Shown: positions 40,064-52,643, counted from the first letter of the stretch. The stretch is DNA of 64,000 nt from Pectobacterium atrosepticum (GCA_019056595.1 CP036163.1:2108001-2172000); one strand, 5' to 3'. Translations and numbers: made by a program. The notes: generated by a model not told the origin, from the letters alone.

Positions 40064-40170
40064 ATGCAGTGTAGCCCAAAGAGAAAGTGAGTACCTAGTC
40101 AAATCCATTTCTTATGGCGGATTCATAGCGTTAGAATGTGACGCAGACTCACAGTGAAGATGGAAAATGT

Positions 40171-41562
40171 ATGCGTATTCATATTTTAGGTATCTGCGGC
40201 ACCTTTATGGGTGGCCTTGCCCTACTCGCACGCTCGCTGGGGCATGACGTCACGGGCTCAGATGCGAATGTTTATCCTCCCATGAGTACCTTACTTGAAG
40301 AGCAGGGAATCATACTGATTCAGGGATACGACCCCGCACAACTTTCTCCCGCCCCCGACCTAGTCATCATCGGTAATGCGATGACGCGCGGAAACCCGTG
40401 CGTCGAAGCCGTACTGGAACAGGGGCTACCCTATGTTTCCGGTCCACAGTGGCTGCATGATTATGTACTGCGCGATCGCTGGGTGATTGCCGTTGCGGGA
40501 ACGCATGGCAAAACAACCACGGCAGGGATGGTCACCTGGATTCTGGAAGATTGCGGTTACCAGCCCGGCTTTGTGATCGGCGGCGTTCCCGGCAACTTCA
40601 CCGTTTCCGCACGATTGGGTGACAGCCCGTTCATGGTGCTTGAAGCCGATGAATACGACTGTGCCTTCTTCGACAAACGCTCCAAATTCGTCCATTACTG
40701 TCCAAGAACGCTGGTACTCAACAACCTTGAGTTCGATCACGCCGACATCTTTGACGATCTGAAAGCCATTCAGAAACAATTCCACCATCTTGTTCGACTG
40801 GTGCCCGGCAGCGGGAAGATCATCCTGCCAACCAACGACATTACTCTCAAACAGGTGATGGCGATGGGATGCTGGAGTGAACAGGAACTGGTCGGCGAAG
40901 AAGGCGTTTGGCGGGCACAGAAAGTGGCCATCGATGCCAGCCAATATCAGGTTTACCTGAACAATGAACTCGTCGGTGAAGTCCACTGGAAATTGGTGGG
41001 TGAACACAACATGCACAACGGGCTGATGGCCATCGCTGCCGCACATCACGTCGGCGTACTACCCGCAGATGCCTGCCGCGCGCTGGGTGGATTTATCAAC
41101 GCGCGCCGTCGCCTTGAGTTACGCGGTACGGAGCATGGCGTCACAGTTTATGACGATTTTGCACACCACCCTACCGCAATTCTGGCTACGCTGTCGGCAC
41201 TACGCAGCAAAGTGGGTGGTACAGCCCGTATTTTGGCCGTACTGGAACCTCGTTCGAACACCATGAAATTGGGGATGTGCAAAAACGAACTGGCTCCATC
41301 ATTAGGCCGTGCCGATGAAGTATTCCTCTTTCAGCCGACGCATATTCCGTGGCAGGTCGTAGAAGTCGCGGAAGCCTGCGTACAGCCCGCTCACTGGAGC
41401 GCGGATATTGATACGCTGGTAGAAAACATCGTCAAGACTGCACAGCCAGGCGACCATATTCTGGTCATGAGCAACGGCGGGTTCAGTAACATTCACAATA
41501 AACTGCTGGAAGGCCTGAAGAAAAAAGAGCAGAAGGTGAAAGACGCTCAAGAATCACTGTAA
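40171..41562 (+). CDS. mpl: UDP-N-acetylmuramate:L-Ala-gamma-D-Glu-meso-DAP ligase
   Basis: Murein-recycling ligase that attaches the reclaimed tripeptide to UDP-MurNAc, returning it to peptidoglycan synthesis. Mur ligase family, 463 residues. N-terminal nucleotide motif RIHILGICGTFMGGLALLAR, ATP P-loop VAGTHGKTTTAGMV (about 110-124), and central VLEADEYDCAFFDKRSKF. Start ATG 40171 matches the family; a GTG in frame at 40138 would add 11 residues. Convergent with purA through a strong terminator. Fits with slt and amiB, which release and process muropeptides. Confidence 0.96.
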   Translation: MRIHILGICGTFMGGLALLARSLGHDVTGSDANVYPPMSTLLEEQGIILIQGYDPAQLSPAPDLVIIGNAMTRGNPCVEAVLEQGLPYVSGPQWLHDYVLRDRWVIAVAGTHGKTTTAGMVTWILEDCGYQPGFVIGGVPGNFTVSARLGDSPFMVLEADEYDCAFFDKRSKFVHYCPRTLVLNNLEFDHADIFDDLKAIQKQFHHLVRLVPGSGKIILPTNDITLKQVMAMGCWSEQELVGEEGVWRAQKVAIDASQYQVYLNNELVGEVHWKLVGEHNMHNGLMAIAAAHHVGVLPADACRALGGFINARRRLELRGTEHGVTVYDDFAHHPTAILATLSALRSKVGGTARILAVLEPRSNTMKLGMCKNELAPSLGRADEVFLFQPTHIPWQVVEVAEACVQPAHWSADIDTLVENIVKTAQPGDHILVMSNGGFSNIHNKLLEGLKKKEQKVKDAQESL

Positions 41563-41602
41563 GAAACCGTCACTGCTCTACGACGGCTAAACGGTAGATA
41601 GC

Positions 41603-41629
41603 AAAAAGGACGGGATTCCCGTCCTTTTT
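41603..41629. terminator. Bidirectional terminator between mpl and purA
   Basis: Stem AAAAAGGACGGG/CCCGTCCTTTTT (12 bp) with a 3-base loop; A- and T-runs are part of the stem, so it can act both ways. A second hairpin, CATCACCC/GGGTGATG at 41638-41658, lies just before the purA stop. Confidence 0.92.
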
Positions 41630-41661
41630 CATATGCGCATCACCCGTTAAGGGTGATGAAA

Positions 41662-42993
<1,332 letters not shown>

Positions 42994-43025
42994 CTACCAT
43001 CTCATTTGGATGCTTTCAGTACTTT

Positions 43026-43041
43026 TAGCACACGGTTGCGC
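43026..43041. promoter_or_regulatory. PurR box upstream of purA
   Basis: On the reverse strand GCAACCGTGTGC matches 10 of 12 central positions of the PurR palindrome GCAAACGTTTGC. It lies in the 99-bp gap between yjeT and purA, about 70 bp before the purA start. purA is a known PurR target in E. coli. Confidence 0.65.
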
Positions 43042-43059
43042 ACATTTTTCAGCTTAATT

Positions 43060-43260
43060 TTAGCCACCCATCCGGCTACGCAACATGTAGTAGATCACGC
43101 ACCCTGCAACGACTATTCCGCCGCCAAAACGGCGCAAAATAGTATCCGGTAACTGTGCTATTCCCAAAATCATACGCCGCCAGAGACGAGGAAACAGTAA
43201 CGGCCCCAGCCCTTCAAGTACCAAAACCAGCCCGAGCGCCAGCCAAATCGTTGAATTCAT
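43060..43260 (-). CDS. yjeT: DUF2065 family small membrane protein YjeT
   Basis: 66-residue protein of unknown function with two hydrophobic helices: MNSTIWLALGLVLVLEGLGP near the N-terminus and FGGGIVVAGCVIYYMLRS at the C-terminus, joined by LLFPRLWRRMI. The start at ATG 43260 gives the family N-terminus; a longer in-frame extension to 43332 would run through the hflC terminator and is rejected. Always found between hflC and purA in enterobacteria. Confidence 0.88.
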   Translation of the reverse strand: MNSTIWLALGLVLVLEGLGPLLFPRLWRRMILGIAQLPDTILRRFGGGIVVAGCVIYYMLRSRMGG

Positions 43261-43330
43261 AACAGCCCCTTTTCCTGCTTCGAGTACGAGCAGAACCAAA
43301 CCCTTTGAGTGATCTCTGCCAGAAAATGAC

Positions 43331-43361
43331 AAAAAAAAGCCCGGAGAAATAACCCGGGCTT
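43331..43361 (-). terminator. hflC terminator
   Basis: Reverse-strand stem AAGCCCGG/CCGGGCTT (8 bp, 9-base loop) running into eight Ts, 26 bases after the hflC stop. It separates the hfl operon from yjeT. Confidence 0.85.
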
Positions 43362-43386
43362 GATGAAAGACGTCAGTTAATGACTA

Positions 43387-44382
43387 TCAGCGGCGTGGTG
43401 CCATGCTGCTATCCGGTGACTTCATGTAGCGGAAGAAGTCGCTATCCGGGCTGAGAACCATCACGTCCTGATTATTACTGAAGCTGCTTTCGTACGCGCG
43501 CAGGCTACGAACGAAAGAATAGAAATCAGGATCTTCACTGAATGCGTTCGCAAACAGTTTAGCCGTTTCAGCATCCCCTTCACCACGGGTGATTCGCCCT
43601 TGGCGTTCAGCCTCAGCCAGCGTACGGGTAACTTCATAGTCTGCCGTCGCTTTCAGCTTTTCTGCTTCTTCCTGACCTTGTGAACGGTGGCGACGCGCTA
43701 CCGCTTCACGTTCTGCACGCATACGTTGGTAAATTGCGTCAGATACTTCGGTTGGCAGGTTGATTTGCTTAATCCGCACATCGATAACCTCAATACCCAG
43801 CGCAGCCATGCTGTTAGGGTTGATGTGAGGTTCGTTGGTCGTCGTCTCTTTCTCAACACGCGCAGCGGCAGAAGCAATCGCATTATCGGCTTCGGTGGTT
43901 TCACCGGTACCGGTATTCAGCGCTTCACGCACGTCAGACATCAGTTGACCACGTGAGTCGGTCACAATGCCTTTCACATCCAGACGACCAATCTCAGAAC
44001 GCAGACGGTCACTGAATTTACGTTTCAGCAGCACTTCAGCTTGAGAGATGTCACCACCGCCCGTTGCCAGATAGTAGCGGCTGAAATCGCTGATACGCCA
44101 TTTGAGGTAAGAATCGACAATCAGGTCTTTCTGCTCTTTAGTGATAAAGCGGTCAGCCTGATTTTCCATAGTCTGGATACGTGCATCCAGCATTTTCACT
44201 GAGTCGATAAACGGAACCTTGAACTGCAATCCCGGTACATAAATCAGCGGCTTGTTTTCGTCATCACGCAATACTTTGCCAAAACGCATCACAATGCCGC
44301 GCTGGCCTTCCTGCACCACAAACAGTGACGCATAGACCACCATCAGTACCAGGATCAGGATAAATAGTAAGGGCTTACGCAT
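43387..44382 (-). CDS. hflC: FtsH modulator HflC (SPFH/band 7)
   Basis: 331-residue inner-membrane protein that with HflK forms a large periplasmic cage around the protease FtsH and moderates its action. One N-terminal membrane helix (LLFILILVLMVVYASLFVV), then an SPFH/band 7 domain (QRGIVMRFGKVL to about 190) and a long charged coiled coil (RMRAEREAVARRHRSQGQEEAEKL). Only 3 bp separate it from the hflK stop, so the two are translated together. Confidence 0.96.
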   Translation of the reverse strand: MRKPLLFILILVLMVVYASLFVVQEGQRGIVMRFGKVLRDDENKPLIYVPGLQFKVPFIDSVKMLDARIQTMENQADRFITKEQKDLIVDSYLKWRISDFSRYYLATGGGDISQAEVLLKRKFSDRLRSEIGRLDVKGIVTDSRGQLMSDVREALNTGTGETTEADNAIASAAARVEKETTTNEPHINPNSMAALGIEVIDVRIKQINLPTEVSDAIYQRMRAEREAVARRHRSQGQEEAEKLKATADYEVTRTLAEAERQGRITRGEGDAETAKLFANAFSEDPDFYSFVRSLRAYESSFSNNQDVMVLSPDSDFFRYMKSPDSSMAPRR

Positions 44383-44385
44383 CGA

Positions 44386-45639
44386 TTATTCTCTCCCTAC
44401 TCGAGTGAAGTCATCACGCTGCGCATTTGCTTTGCGCTGATCCATGATATTTCCATTGTTACTGCTGCGCGTTTGGGTGCTATTCGCTGCACCGGTGCTG
44501 TTACTAGGCAAACGCAGTGGGTTAGCGCTGCTGTTGCTTTGCGTATTTTCACCGCCTTGCCCGCGTAGCATCTGATCCAACGGCAGCACCATCAGGTTAC
44601 TCCCCTTGTCATTGACCAGAACCTTACGAGTATGGCTCAGCACGCGTTCCATCGTTTCGATATACAAACGCTCGCGGGTAATTTCCGGTGCCGCTTTATA
44701 TTCCGGTAATACTCTGGCAAAACGGGCGACTTCACCCTGAGCTTCCAGAACGGTACGGGTTTTATAAGCGCGAGACTCTTCCAGAATACGTTGGGCCTGA
44801 CCGTTGGCACGCGGTTGTACTTCGTTCGCGTACGCTTCCGCTTCACGAATATATTGCTGTTCATTTTCACGCGCAGCAATCGCATCATCAAACGCGGCCT
44901 TCACTTCTTCCGGCGGACGTGCGGTCTGGAAGTTGACGTCCAGCAGCGTGATCCCCATGTTGTACGGACGAACGGTCTCTTCCAGTACACGTTGGGTATC
45001 CGTACGCACAATGGTACGGCCTTCCGTCAAAATTTTGTCCATCGTGTACTTACCAATAACGCCGCGCAGCGCACTGTCAGTTGCCTGACGCAGGCTGTCA
45101 TCAGCATTGGTTACGCTGAACAGATATTGTTCAGGCTGTGTGACACGATACTGTACGTTCATTTCAACGCGTACGACGTTTTCATCCGATGTCAACATCA
45201 CACCCGACGTCGCCAGTTCGCGTACCGACTCAACGTTCACCGCGCGAACAGAGTCGATAAAGGTTGGTTTCCAGTTAAGACCTGGCCCAACCAAATGGCT
45301 GAACTTACCAAAGCGTGTTACGACACCGCGTTCGGCTTCTTTAATGGTATAGAAACCAGTAGCGGCCCAGATGACAACCGCAGCGACGGCAGCGATACCG
45401 ACGATCCGGCCACCCAGTGCTGGGCCGCCAGAATTTCCGCTATTGCTTGAGCCAGAACCTTTTCCACCACCCAGTTCGCTGAGTTTTTTGCTCAACTTAC
45501 GGAAGATGTCGTCCAGATCCGGTGGCCCCTGATCTCGGCCACCTTTATTGTTATTTCCGCCAGAGTTGCCGCCATTATTGCTGCTGCTCCCCCACGGGTC
45601 GCGGTCTTGTCCGTTATTACCGGGCTGATTCCACGCCAT
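44386..45639 (-). CDS. hflK: FtsH modulator HflK (SPFH/band 7)
   Basis: Partner of HflC; 417 residues. A cytoplasmic N-terminal tail rich in Gly, Asn and Asp (about 1-80) precedes a single membrane helix (IVGIAAVAAVVIWAATGFYTI), then the SPFH domain (ERGVVTRFGKFSHLVGPGLN) and coiled coil. The C-terminal 60 residues are rich in Asn, Ser and Gln, low complexity. It follows hflX with a 92-bp gap. The repeated Gly-Asn stretches explain the DNA low complexity here; no frameshift. Confidence 0.96.
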   Translation of the reverse strand: MAWNQPGNNGQDRDPWGSSSNNGGNSGGNNNKGGRDQGPPDLDDIFRKLSKKLSELGGGKGSGSSNSGNSGGPALGGRIVGIAAVAAVVIWAATGFYTIKEAERGVVTRFGKFSHLVGPGLNWKPTFIDSVRAVNVESVRELATSGVMLTSDENVVRVEMNVQYRVTQPEQYLFSVTNADDSLRQATDSALRGVIGKYTMDKILTEGRTIVRTDTQRVLEETVRPYNMGITLLDVNFQTARPPEEVKAAFDDAIAARENEQQYIREAEAYANEVQPRANGQAQRILEESRAYKTRTVLEAQGEVARFARVLPEYKAAPEITRERLYIETMERVLSHTRKVLVNDKGSNLMVLPLDQMLRGQGGENTQSNSSANPLRLPSNSTGAANSTQTRSSNNGNIMDQRKANAQRDDFTRVGRE

Positions 45640-45731
45640 GTTTTAGCTCCATTCTTTATGATAGGTGTTCTTCAGGTTCAATATCCCAGAGTCCGTCAAA
45701 CTATTTCGCCGTTCAGACTGTTTTTTGCCAG

Positions 45732-47012
45732 TCAGGCAATATAGTCCATCAGTTCCTGCTCTTTTTTGCAGAGGCGGCGCCAGTCAGCAATCGGCATACG
45801 AATAACCAGACCAATTTGCCCATCCTCTTCAATCCATTCTTTTTCTATTGCCTGAAGCTGGTAAAAACGACTACGCAAGCGTCCTGCCTGCGGGGGAAGG
45901 TGCAAGGTATATTGTGCGATTTCCCCGGAAAGCCGCTCAGTCAATGCCTGAAATAGCAACGGAATACCGTCACCTGTCTGTGCTGAAAGCCAGACACGTA
46001 TCGGTAGATTCTCTTCGTTGCGATCGATACGCGGAACGAAATCATCCAGCATATCAATCTTGTTCATTACCAACAGCGCAGGTATTTCATCCGCCTCGAT
46101 TTCCGCCAGCACGTCATTAACCGCGTCGATATTCTCGTCAAGACGAGGATCGGCGGCATCAACAACGTGCAGTAGCAGTGAGGCCTGACGTGTTTCCTGT
46201 AATGTAGCCTTAAACGCAGCCACCAAATCGTGGGGTAACTGTCGGATAAAACCTACGGTATCCGCCAGCACTGTATCACCGACATCATCCACTTGAATGC
46301 GGCGCAATGTTGGATCCAGTGTGGCAAATAACTGATCGGCGACATAGACGCCCGCCGATGTAATCTTGTTAAACAGCGTGGATTTACCCGCGTTGGTATA
46401 GCCCACCAGCGAAACAGTGGGAACATCGGCGCGAACTCGTGACCGGCGCCCCTGTTCACGCTGTTTTTCTACCCGTTCGAGACGCAACAGTATCTGACTG
46501 ATTCGATTACGCAATAAACGACGGTCGGTTTCAAGCTGGGTTTCACCTGGGCCACGCAAACCGATACCGCCTTTCTGGCGTTCAAGGTGCGTCCAACCGC
46601 GAACCAGTCGGGTTGCAAGGTGGCGCAACTGTGCAAGCTCTACCTGTAATTTCCCCTCGTGAGTACGCGCACGCTGGGCAAAAATATCTAAAATCAATCC
46701 GGTACGATCGATCACTCGGCACTCGCACAAACGCTCTAGATTACGTTCTTGAGCAGGCGTCAGCGCATGATTAAACAGCACGACAAACGCGCCAGTTTCT
46801 TTTACTGCCTGAGCAATTTCTTCGGCTTTGCCTTCCCCGACAAAATACTTGGGGTGAGGAGCCTTACGGCTACCAGTAACAACCTGCAAGGACTCAATAC
46901 CGGCAGAAGAAACCAGAGATTCAAACTCCAGCAGATCGTCAGTATCTCTATCTTGCGAGAAAAAAACATGAACTAATATGGCCCGTTCACCTGATTCATA
47001 ACGGTCAAACAA
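45732..47012 (-). CDS. hflX: Ribosome-associated GTPase HflX
   Basis: 426-residue GTPase that splits stalled ribosomes, notably under heat stress. N-terminal HflX domain (about 1-180) with [13 protein letters not shown] and [21 protein letters not shown] domain motifs: GYTNAGKST (G1, about 205), [10 protein letters not shown] (G3), and NKIDMLDD (G4). The start at ATG 47012 gives [16 protein letters not shown] as in E. coli. hfq lies 94 bp upstream. Part of the amiB-mutL-miaA-hfq-hflX-hflK-hflC superoperon. Confidence 0.97.
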   Translation of the reverse strand: MFDRYESGERAILVHVFFSQDRDTDDLLEFESLVSSAGIESLQVVTGSRKAPHPKYFVGEGKAEEIAQAVKETGAFVVLFNHALTPAQERNLERLCECRVIDRTGLILDIFAQRARTHEGKLQVELAQLRHLATRLVRGWTHLERQKGGIGLRGPGETQLETDRRLLRNRISQILLRLERVEKQREQGRRSRVRADVPTVSLVGYTNAGKSTLFNKITSAGVYVADQLFATLDPTLRRIQVDDVGDTVLADTVGFIRQLPHDLVAAFKATLQETRQASLLLHVVDAADPRLDENIDAVNDVLAEIEADEIPALLVMNKIDMLDDFVPRIDRNEENLPIRVWLSAQTGDGIPLLFQALTERLSGEIAQYTLHLPPQAGRLRSRFYQLQAIEKEWIEEDGQIGLVIRMPIADWRRLCKKEQELMDYIA

Positions 47013-47106
47013 GCGAGTAACCTCTCAAACGAGCAAAAAACACCACAGCGAAGGAGCCGAGCGATGCGTCCAGCTCTCCCGCGCCGTGGTGAATTGACAA
47101 TACGCC

Positions 47107-47406
47107 TTATTCGGCGTCATCAGCATCCTGCGACTGCTGCTGAGCAGTCGTGTTACTACCGTGATAGTTGTTGCTGCCGCCTGGATTATTGCTATGGTGA
47201 GAGACTGGGCGAGAGGGAACAACTGTAGAGATGGCGTGCTTATAAACCATCTGACTTACCGTGTTTTTCAACAAAATCACGAACTGATCAAAAGACTCGA
47301 TCTGACCTTGCAACTTAATACCGTTCACCAAATAAATCGAAACCGGAACACGTTCACGACGCAAAGCGTTCAAGAACGGATCTTGCAAAGATTGCCCCTT
47401 AGCCAT
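47107..47406 (-). CDS. hfq: RNA chaperone Hfq
   Basis: 99-residue hexameric Sm-like RNA-binding protein that pairs small RNAs with mRNAs. Sm1 and Sm2 motifs occupy residues about 8-66 ([35 protein letters not shown], and [12 protein letters not shown]), near identical to E. coli. The disordered C-terminal tail is a little shorter and rich in Asn, Ser and Gln, ending in DADDAE. ATG 47406 follows AAGGAAAATATAGA. 112 bp separates it from miaA, where further promoters are known in E. coli. Confidence 0.98.
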   Translation of the reverse strand: MAKGQSLQDPFLNALRRERVPVSIYLVNGIKLQGQIESFDQFVILLKNTVSQMVYKHAISTVVPSRPVSHHSNNPGGSNNYHGSNTTAQQQSQDADDAE

Positions 47407-47518
47407 TCTATATTTTCCTTATTTGTATGTTGTTTGTAACAAAGAGCCCAACGGCTCTAAAATAACGGTGTAAAAAACTTGCACGCTGAGACTCACCGAT
47501 TGTACACAATCACTCAAC

Positions 47519-48460
47519 CTATGCACTAACAACCTGTATTACCTTGTCCAGTGCCTCAGTCGGGTTTTCGCTATCCAGCCAGCAGACATCATCCCAACCG
47601 CGCAGCCAGGTCATTTGCCGCTTCGCCAACTGACGCGTCGCACAAACTCCCCGATAAACCATCTCATCGTAATCAATTTCACCGGATAAATATGACCACA
47701 TCTGGCGATAACCCACGCAACGAATAGAGGGCATATCCGTATGAAGGTCGTGCCGGGCAAACAATGCCCGGGCTTCTGTCTCAAAACCCGCCGCCAACAT
47801 CTGGTGAAAACGCTGTTCAATTCGCTGATGCAACAATTCACGCATCGCCGGAGCGATAGCAAACTGATGAACCTGATAGGGCAGCGCGTCGCCAGACGTT
47901 TTTGTCAGTTCAGTTAAAGTGTTACCTGAAATGAAAAAAACTTCCAGTGCTCGCGAGAGTCTCTGCGGATCATTTGGATGAATCCGAATTGCCGCTGTCG
48001 GATCGATCTCACTAAGCTGCCGATGCATCGCTTCCCAACCGATTTCTTTTGCCTGCTCTTCAATGCGCTGGCGCACTGCGGCATCGGCTGGTGGCAGAGG
48101 AGAAAGCCCCTCTAGCAGCGCCTTGAAATACAGCATCGTCCCCCCCACCAAGAGGGGAATGCGCCCGGCAGCGGTAATGTCCGCCATTTCACGTAGCGCA
48201 TCGCGGCGAAAATCGGCCGCAGAATAGGACTCCGTCGGATCGAGAATGTCGATTAGCCGATGCGGTGCCCGTGCCAGCTCATCCGCACTCGGTTTCGCCG
48301 TCCCAATATCCATATCTTTATAGATGAGGGCGGAATCTACGCTAATCAACTCTACCGGCAAATATTCTCGTAGCGTCATCGCCAATGCCGTTTTTCCTGA
48401 CGCCGTCGGCCCCATGATAAAAATGGCGGGCGGCAACGACGCGTTTTCTACATCACTCAT
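47519..48460 (-). CDS. miaA: tRNA dimethylallyltransferase MiaA
   Basis: Transfers dimethylallyl to A37 of tRNAs reading UNN codons. 313 residues. P-loop [17 protein letters not shown] (about 13-29), then [17 protein letters not shown], and the tRNA-binding WLRGWDD near the C-terminus. Its start overlaps the mutL stop by 8 bp, so the two are coupled. In E. coli heat-shock promoters within miaA drive hfq and hflX; none was placed here. Confidence 0.97.
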   Translation of the reverse strand: MSDVENASLPPAIFIMGPTASGKTALAMTLREYLPVELISVDSALIYKDMDIGTAKPSADELARAPHRLIDILDPTESYSAADFRRDALREMADITAAGRIPLLVGGTMLYFKALLEGLSPLPPADAAVRQRIEEQAKEIGWEAMHRQLSEIDPTAAIRIHPNDPQRLSRALEVFFISGNTLTELTKTSGDALPYQVHQFAIAPAMRELLHQRIEQRFHQMLAAGFETEARALFARHDLHTDMPSIRCVGYRQMWSYLSGEIDYDEMVYRGVCATRQLAKRQMTWLRGWDDVCWLDSENPTEALDKVIQVVSA

Positions 48461-50408
48461 GCTTTAAAGCCTTGATGGCATCATGGATGTCCATCATATA
48501 TAAAAGTTCAGACGGCGGCGTTTTCGCCAACTGCGGACAAAGCCGCTCGACATCCGCCAGTAATTGTATGGCCTGAGAATGGCTCCAGTTTTCCTGCTCG
48601 CTCTGCAATCGCGTTGCCATCCACGACGCCAACGCGTCAGGTTCCACTTGTTGTGTCTCAACCGTCTGATAGTCGGCCAGATAGCCTATCAGTTCAGAGA
48701 TCAAGTTTTGTAAATTTTGTTGGCGTAATGGTAAAGGTACGGCACGCAATGTGGCTCGCTGTGACTCAACGAATACATCAATACCAAAACGCGTCAGCAA
48801 AGTGTGATGAGTAGACAAGACGTTCAGTTCAGATTTACTCAGCGTCAGGCGCTGCGGAATCAGTAACGGCTGTGCCCGCAGGCCCTCTTCGGATGGCGTC
48901 AACTGCACGACTTTTAGATAGCGTTCAGCAACGGGAAGCGACAGTATCGCTAACCCCTTATGGTACTCCAACAGCGCGTAGCACGGTGGATAAACCGTGA
49001 GTACTCGCCCAAACCCAGTCGATTGACTTTCCAGCGGTGACTCAACCAGCGCGCGTTGCTTATTATTGCTGGCTGCTGTGTTCGTCGCGGTTCGATTCGG
49101 GCACGAATCATGTAATACCGTGGATGGCGCAGCAATGCCAGACGGCGGTGTACTTGCTCCATTATCCGTCGGTTGCAGCAGTGCTTTATACAACTCATCC
49201 TGCTTTTTCTGATACGGATTCTCCGGCTGGTAGCCCGAATTCGCGGATTCTCGCGCCTGACCTGTGCGCGGTGCTTTCCCGCTATACGACGGCGAATTAG
49301 TGGTACGCGGCGGCTGGGCAAAATGGTTTTCGCCTGCGGCAGGACGATTTTCCTGCTGCCATTGCACGGGCTTTCCGGTCTCTGGTTCTGTCATATCAAG
49401 CCGTGGCGCAGAGGCCTGCTGTAGAACGGACATCACGGCCTGATAGATGAAATCATGCACCAATCGCGCCTGATGGAACCGCACCTCCTGCTTGGCAGGA
49501 TGAACATTGACATCAACCTGATGCGGGTCAATTTCCAGATACAAAACATAGGCGGGCTGCTGCTCGTCGCTAAGCTGATCCTGATAAGCCTGCCGGATAG
49601 CATGATTAATGAGCCGATCGCGCATCATGCGCTGGTTCACGTAGCAATACTGCATATCAGGCAGCTGTTTCGCTCCAACCGGATCGGCAACCCAGCCATG
49701 AATGGTGAGATCGCCGTGTTGCCATGACACCGCGAGCGCATGCTGTAAGAAGGTCGCACCGCAGATACTGCCTAAACGGCGTTCATACTGATTTTTATCC
49801 GGTGCTGCACGATACTGCCGCATCAGCTTACCGTTATGATGCAGCGTGATGGCGACATCGAAACGTGCCAGTGCAATGCGGCGCACGACCTCATCAATAT
49901 GGGTGAATTCGGTTTTTTCCGTGCGCATAAATTTACGGCGGGCGGGCGTGTTGTAAAACAGATCCAGCACTTCCAGCGTGGTGCCCACAGGATGAGCTGC
50001 TGGCTTGACCGTCACCGCCATATCGCGCCCTTCGGCGTAGGCCTGCCAGGCCTCGGATTGTTCGGCTGTACGTGATGTGAGGGTTAAACGGGAGACGGAA
50101 CTGATACTCGCCAGCGCTTCGCCACGAAACCCCATGCTAACGATCGCTTCCAGATCGTCGAGCGTGGCAATTTTACTGGTCGCATGACGCGCCAGCGCTA
50201 GCGTTAATTCATCCTTTCCGATGCCCGAACCATTGTCACGAATGCGGATCAGTTTCGCACCGCCGCGTTCTATGTCGATATCAATTCGGGTCGCCCCTGC
50301 ATCCAGACTGTTTTCCACCAGCTCCTTCACGACCGAAGCCGGACGCTCAACCACTTCTCCGGCGGCAATCTGGTTAGCCAACTGCGGTGGCAGCACCTGA
50401 ATCGGCAT
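48453..50408 (-). CDS. mutL: DNA mismatch repair protein MutL
   Basis: 651-residue GHKL ATPase that links MutS to MutH and UvrD. N-terminal ATPase motifs: [20 protein letters not shown] (motif I), [13 protein letters not shown] (motif II), [12 protein letters not shown] (motif III). A variable Ser/Gln/Pro-rich linker (about 335-455) is followed by the C-terminal dimerisation domain. Longer than E. coli (615), the extra length being in the linker. No endonuclease DQHAxxER motif, as expected for an organism with MutH. 51 bp after amiB. Confidence 0.97.
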   Translation of the reverse strand: MPIQVLPPQLANQIAAGEVVERPASVVKELVENSLDAGATRIDIDIERGGAKLIRIRDNGSGIGKDELTLALARHATSKIATLDDLEAIVSMGFRGEALASISSVSRLTLTSRTAEQSEAWQAYAEGRDMAVTVKPAAHPVGTTLEVLDLFYNTPARRKFMRTEKTEFTHIDEVVRRIALARFDVAITLHHNGKLMRQYRAAPDKNQYERRLGSICGATFLQHALAVSWQHGDLTIHGWVADPVGAKQLPDMQYCYVNQRMMRDRLINHAIRQAYQDQLSDEQQPAYVLYLEIDPHQVDVNVHPAKQEVRFHQARLVHDFIYQAVMSVLQQASAPRLDMTEPETGKPVQWQQENRPAAGENHFAQPPRTTNSPSYSGKAPRTGQARESANSGYQPENPYQKKQDELYKALLQPTDNGASTPPSGIAAPSTVLHDSCPNRTATNTAASNNKQRALVESPLESQSTGFGRVLTVYPPCYALLEYHKGLAILSLPVAERYLKVVQLTPSEEGLRAQPLLIPQRLTLSKSELNVLSTHHTLLTRFGIDVFVESQRATLRAVPLPLRQQNLQNLISELIGYLADYQTVETQQVEPDALASWMATRLQSEQENWSHSQAIQLLADVERLCPQLAKTPPSELLYMMDIHDAIKALKHE

Positions 50409-50459
50409 GGCGTATCCCTCTTACTATCCTCAATCTATCGACATCGCCAGCATGAAGAA

Positions 50460-52145
50460 TCAGGCGGACGGTATAATCAGCGTTTGCCCCAGTTGTACCG
50501 AACCGGAGCGCATATTATTCGCCTGCTGGATCTCTTTCATGCTGACACCGTAACGCGCAGCAATCGCACTCAGGCTATCACCCTTTATGACCTTATGCTT
50601 CACCGGTGCTGCCTTTTTGGGAACAGGCGTTGATGCCGTCTGCTTCGACCCTGTCGCCGGAATATTCAAACGCTGTCCAACCCAGACGATGTCTTTATTC
50701 AGCTTATTCACATCACGCATAGCCGCGAGACTGACGCTATAACGCCGGGCAATGGAAGAAAGTGTTTCGCCACGTGCGACGGTATGACGCGTGCTGCCCG
50801 CACTCGTTTTCGCCACCGTTACGCTGCTGTCCGATGCCGCTGTATCATTTGCCGCCGGCTGTAGAGGCCGGCTTTCCTGCTTTGGGAGAGCGTTTTTGGG
50901 AACAGATTGCATCGGATGCGTCTGGAAGTACCCCCTCAGCCCCTGATAAATCGCATTGGCGATTTTTTCCTGATAGTCGTTACTCCCCAACAGTCGCTCT
51001 TCCGAGACATTGGTGATAAACCCGGTTTCCACCAGCAGAGAAGGAATATCTGGCGAGCGCAATACGCCCAGACTGGCGTGCTCAGGGCGTCGTTTATGCA
51101 GCCCCCCGACGCGCTGGAGCTCACGCAGCACCTTGGTCGCGACGTCATATCCGACCCGCTGGGAGTGGCCAAATTGCAGATCCAGCACCGCCTGACTGAG
51201 ATAAGGATCCGCGCTGCTGTTCGCTAGCAGATCGCCCGCCCCACCCAACAGTTCAGACTGTTTCTCATGTTGTTCCAGCCAGTTTGCCATTTCGCTGTTC
51301 GCCCGGCGGTTGGACAACACCCAAACAGACGCGCCTTTGGCATTACGGTTCGGCGCGGCATCCGCATGAATCGACACTAACAGGTTCGCACCCTGCTTAC
51401 GCGCCACATCTGAACGCCCCATGACGGAGATAAAGTAGTCACCGTCGCGCGTTAATACGCCTTTAAAGGCAGGATCGTTATTCAGTAAAGTTTGTAACTT
51501 ACGAGCGATAGAAATGGTGACATTTTTCTCCCGCAGCCCGTTCGTGCCAATCGCACCAGGATCTTGTCCCCCGTGACCGGCATCAATCGCCACAACGATC
51601 CGTTCATTACTCTGTCGGGCTGGTACTCGGGTAGACGACGAACTGCTATTTACGACAACAGTCGGTTTGTTGATAAACGGGTTTTTTGCAGGTTCTGCTG
51701 GCGCGCTATTTTGCTGCCGTGTAGCAGGAGGCGCTGAAGCTTGTACCGTTTTCGCTTTATCACCGGTGATGGTGAAAACAACAACGTATCCAGCCCCTTC
51801 TTTTTGCGTAACCGCTCGTGTCTTGGCTGCCTGAGTCAAATCCAGTACCAGACGCAGGCTTTCTGCGTCCTGAGCATTACTGGTACGCACACGCTTAATC
51901 AGATTTTGCCCGCTGAAATCCAACGGCAACCCCTGAATAACGCCGGTCTGGCGAATATCGATGACCACTCTGGCCGGGTTGCTGAGCGGGAAAAAAGCAT
52001 AAATAGGCTGACCGCTAAAGCTCAGACGCACCGTGGCCTGACCTGACGCATTGTCCACCTTGATATCCGACAAATTGGCCGCCCACGCCGATCCTGCTAG
52101 CAACAGCCATACGCCGATGAACAGCTTAACCATACGACTCATCAT
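50460..52145 (-). CDS. amiB: N-acetylmuramoyl-L-alanine amidase AmiB with two LysM repeats
   Basis: Periplasmic zinc amidase that splits septal peptidoglycan for daughter-cell separation, activated by EnvC in E. coli. 561 residues: signal peptide (to about 24), AMIN domain (about 25-120), Pro/Ala/Ser linker, Amidase_3 domain ([17 protein letters not shown] at about 190, [20 protein letters not shown]). Then two LysM modules: [18 protein letters not shown] and [19 protein letters not shown]. coli AmiB is 445 residues, so this form is longer, mainly in the linkers and LysM tail. Starts overlapping the tsaE stop (ATGA). Confidence 0.96.
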   Translation of the reverse strand: MMSRMVKLFIGVWLLLAGSAWAANLSDIKVDNASGQATVRLSFSGQPIYAFFPLSNPARVVIDIRQTGVIQGLPLDFSGQNLIKRVRTSNAQDAESLRLVLDLTQAAKTRAVTQKEGAGYVVVFTITGDKAKTVQASAPPATRQQNSAPAEPAKNPFINKPTVVVNSSSSSTRVPARQSNERIVVAIDAGHGGQDPGAIGTNGLREKNVTISIARKLQTLLNNDPAFKGVLTRDGDYFISVMGRSDVARKQGANLLVSIHADAAPNRNAKGASVWVLSNRRANSEMANWLEQHEKQSELLGGAGDLLANSSADPYLSQAVLDLQFGHSQRVGYDVATKVLRELQRVGGLHKRRPEHASLGVLRSPDIPSLLVETGFITNVSEERLLGSNDYQEKIANAIYQGLRGYFQTHPMQSVPKNALPKQESRPLQPAANDTAASDSSVTVAKTSAGSTRHTVARGETLSSIARRYSVSLAAMRDVNKLNKDIVWVGQRLNIPATGSKQTASTPVPKKAAPVKHKVIKGDSLSAIAARYGVSMKEIQQANNMRSGSVQLGQTLIIPSA

Positions 52146-52624
52146 GATTCTGTTGTTCCTGGCTGAAGAGAAAAACGTTGTAACATCGCGTCTCCCGTCG
52201 CGGAGACCGCAGACAGCTCAGCCTGTCGGCCCTCATCCTGATAGCGCAAATGCAGCTCGATATCCGCATCGGGCAGCACGCCTGCCCCCTGCTGCGGCCA
52301 TTCAATCAGACAAATAGCATCTCGCGTCAGATAATCGCGGATCCCCATAAACTCCAACTCTTCCGGGTCAGCCAGTCGATAGAGATCGAAGTGATAGACG
52401 GTCAGTGGCGATAACGCATAAGGCTCTACCAGCGTATAAGTGGGGCTTTTGACATTGCCCTGATGACCGCGCGCCTGTAGGAATCCACGACTAAACGTCG
52501 TTTTCCCGGCACCGAGATCGCCATAAAGATGGATAACACAAGCACCATCGCAGGCTTTCGCCAGCGCCGTGCCTAATGAAATGGTTGCTGCCTCATCAGG
52601 CAGAAGTAAGACTATTTTTTTCAT
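52142..52624 (-). CDS. tsaE: tRNA threonylcarbamoyladenosine biosynthesis ATPase TsaE
   Basis: 160-residue ATPase of the TsaBDE complex that makes t6A37 in tRNAs reading ANN codons. Essential in E. coli. Walker [21 protein letters not shown] (about 33-50), and the family stretches [27 protein letters not shown] and [13 protein letters not shown]. Its stop overlaps the amiB start by 4 bp and the nnr stop is 19 bp upstream, giving a tightly packed operon. Confidence 0.96.
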   Translation of the reverse strand: MKKIVLLLPDEAATISLGTALAKACDGACVIHLYGDLGAGKTTFSRGFLQARGHQGNVKSPTYTLVEPYALSPLTVYHFDLYRLADPEELEFMGIRDYLTRDAICLIEWPQQGAGVLPDADIELHLRYQDEGRQAELSAVSATGDAMLQRFSLQPGTTES

Positions 52625-52643
52625 TCTATTGTTCTAAGAATAT

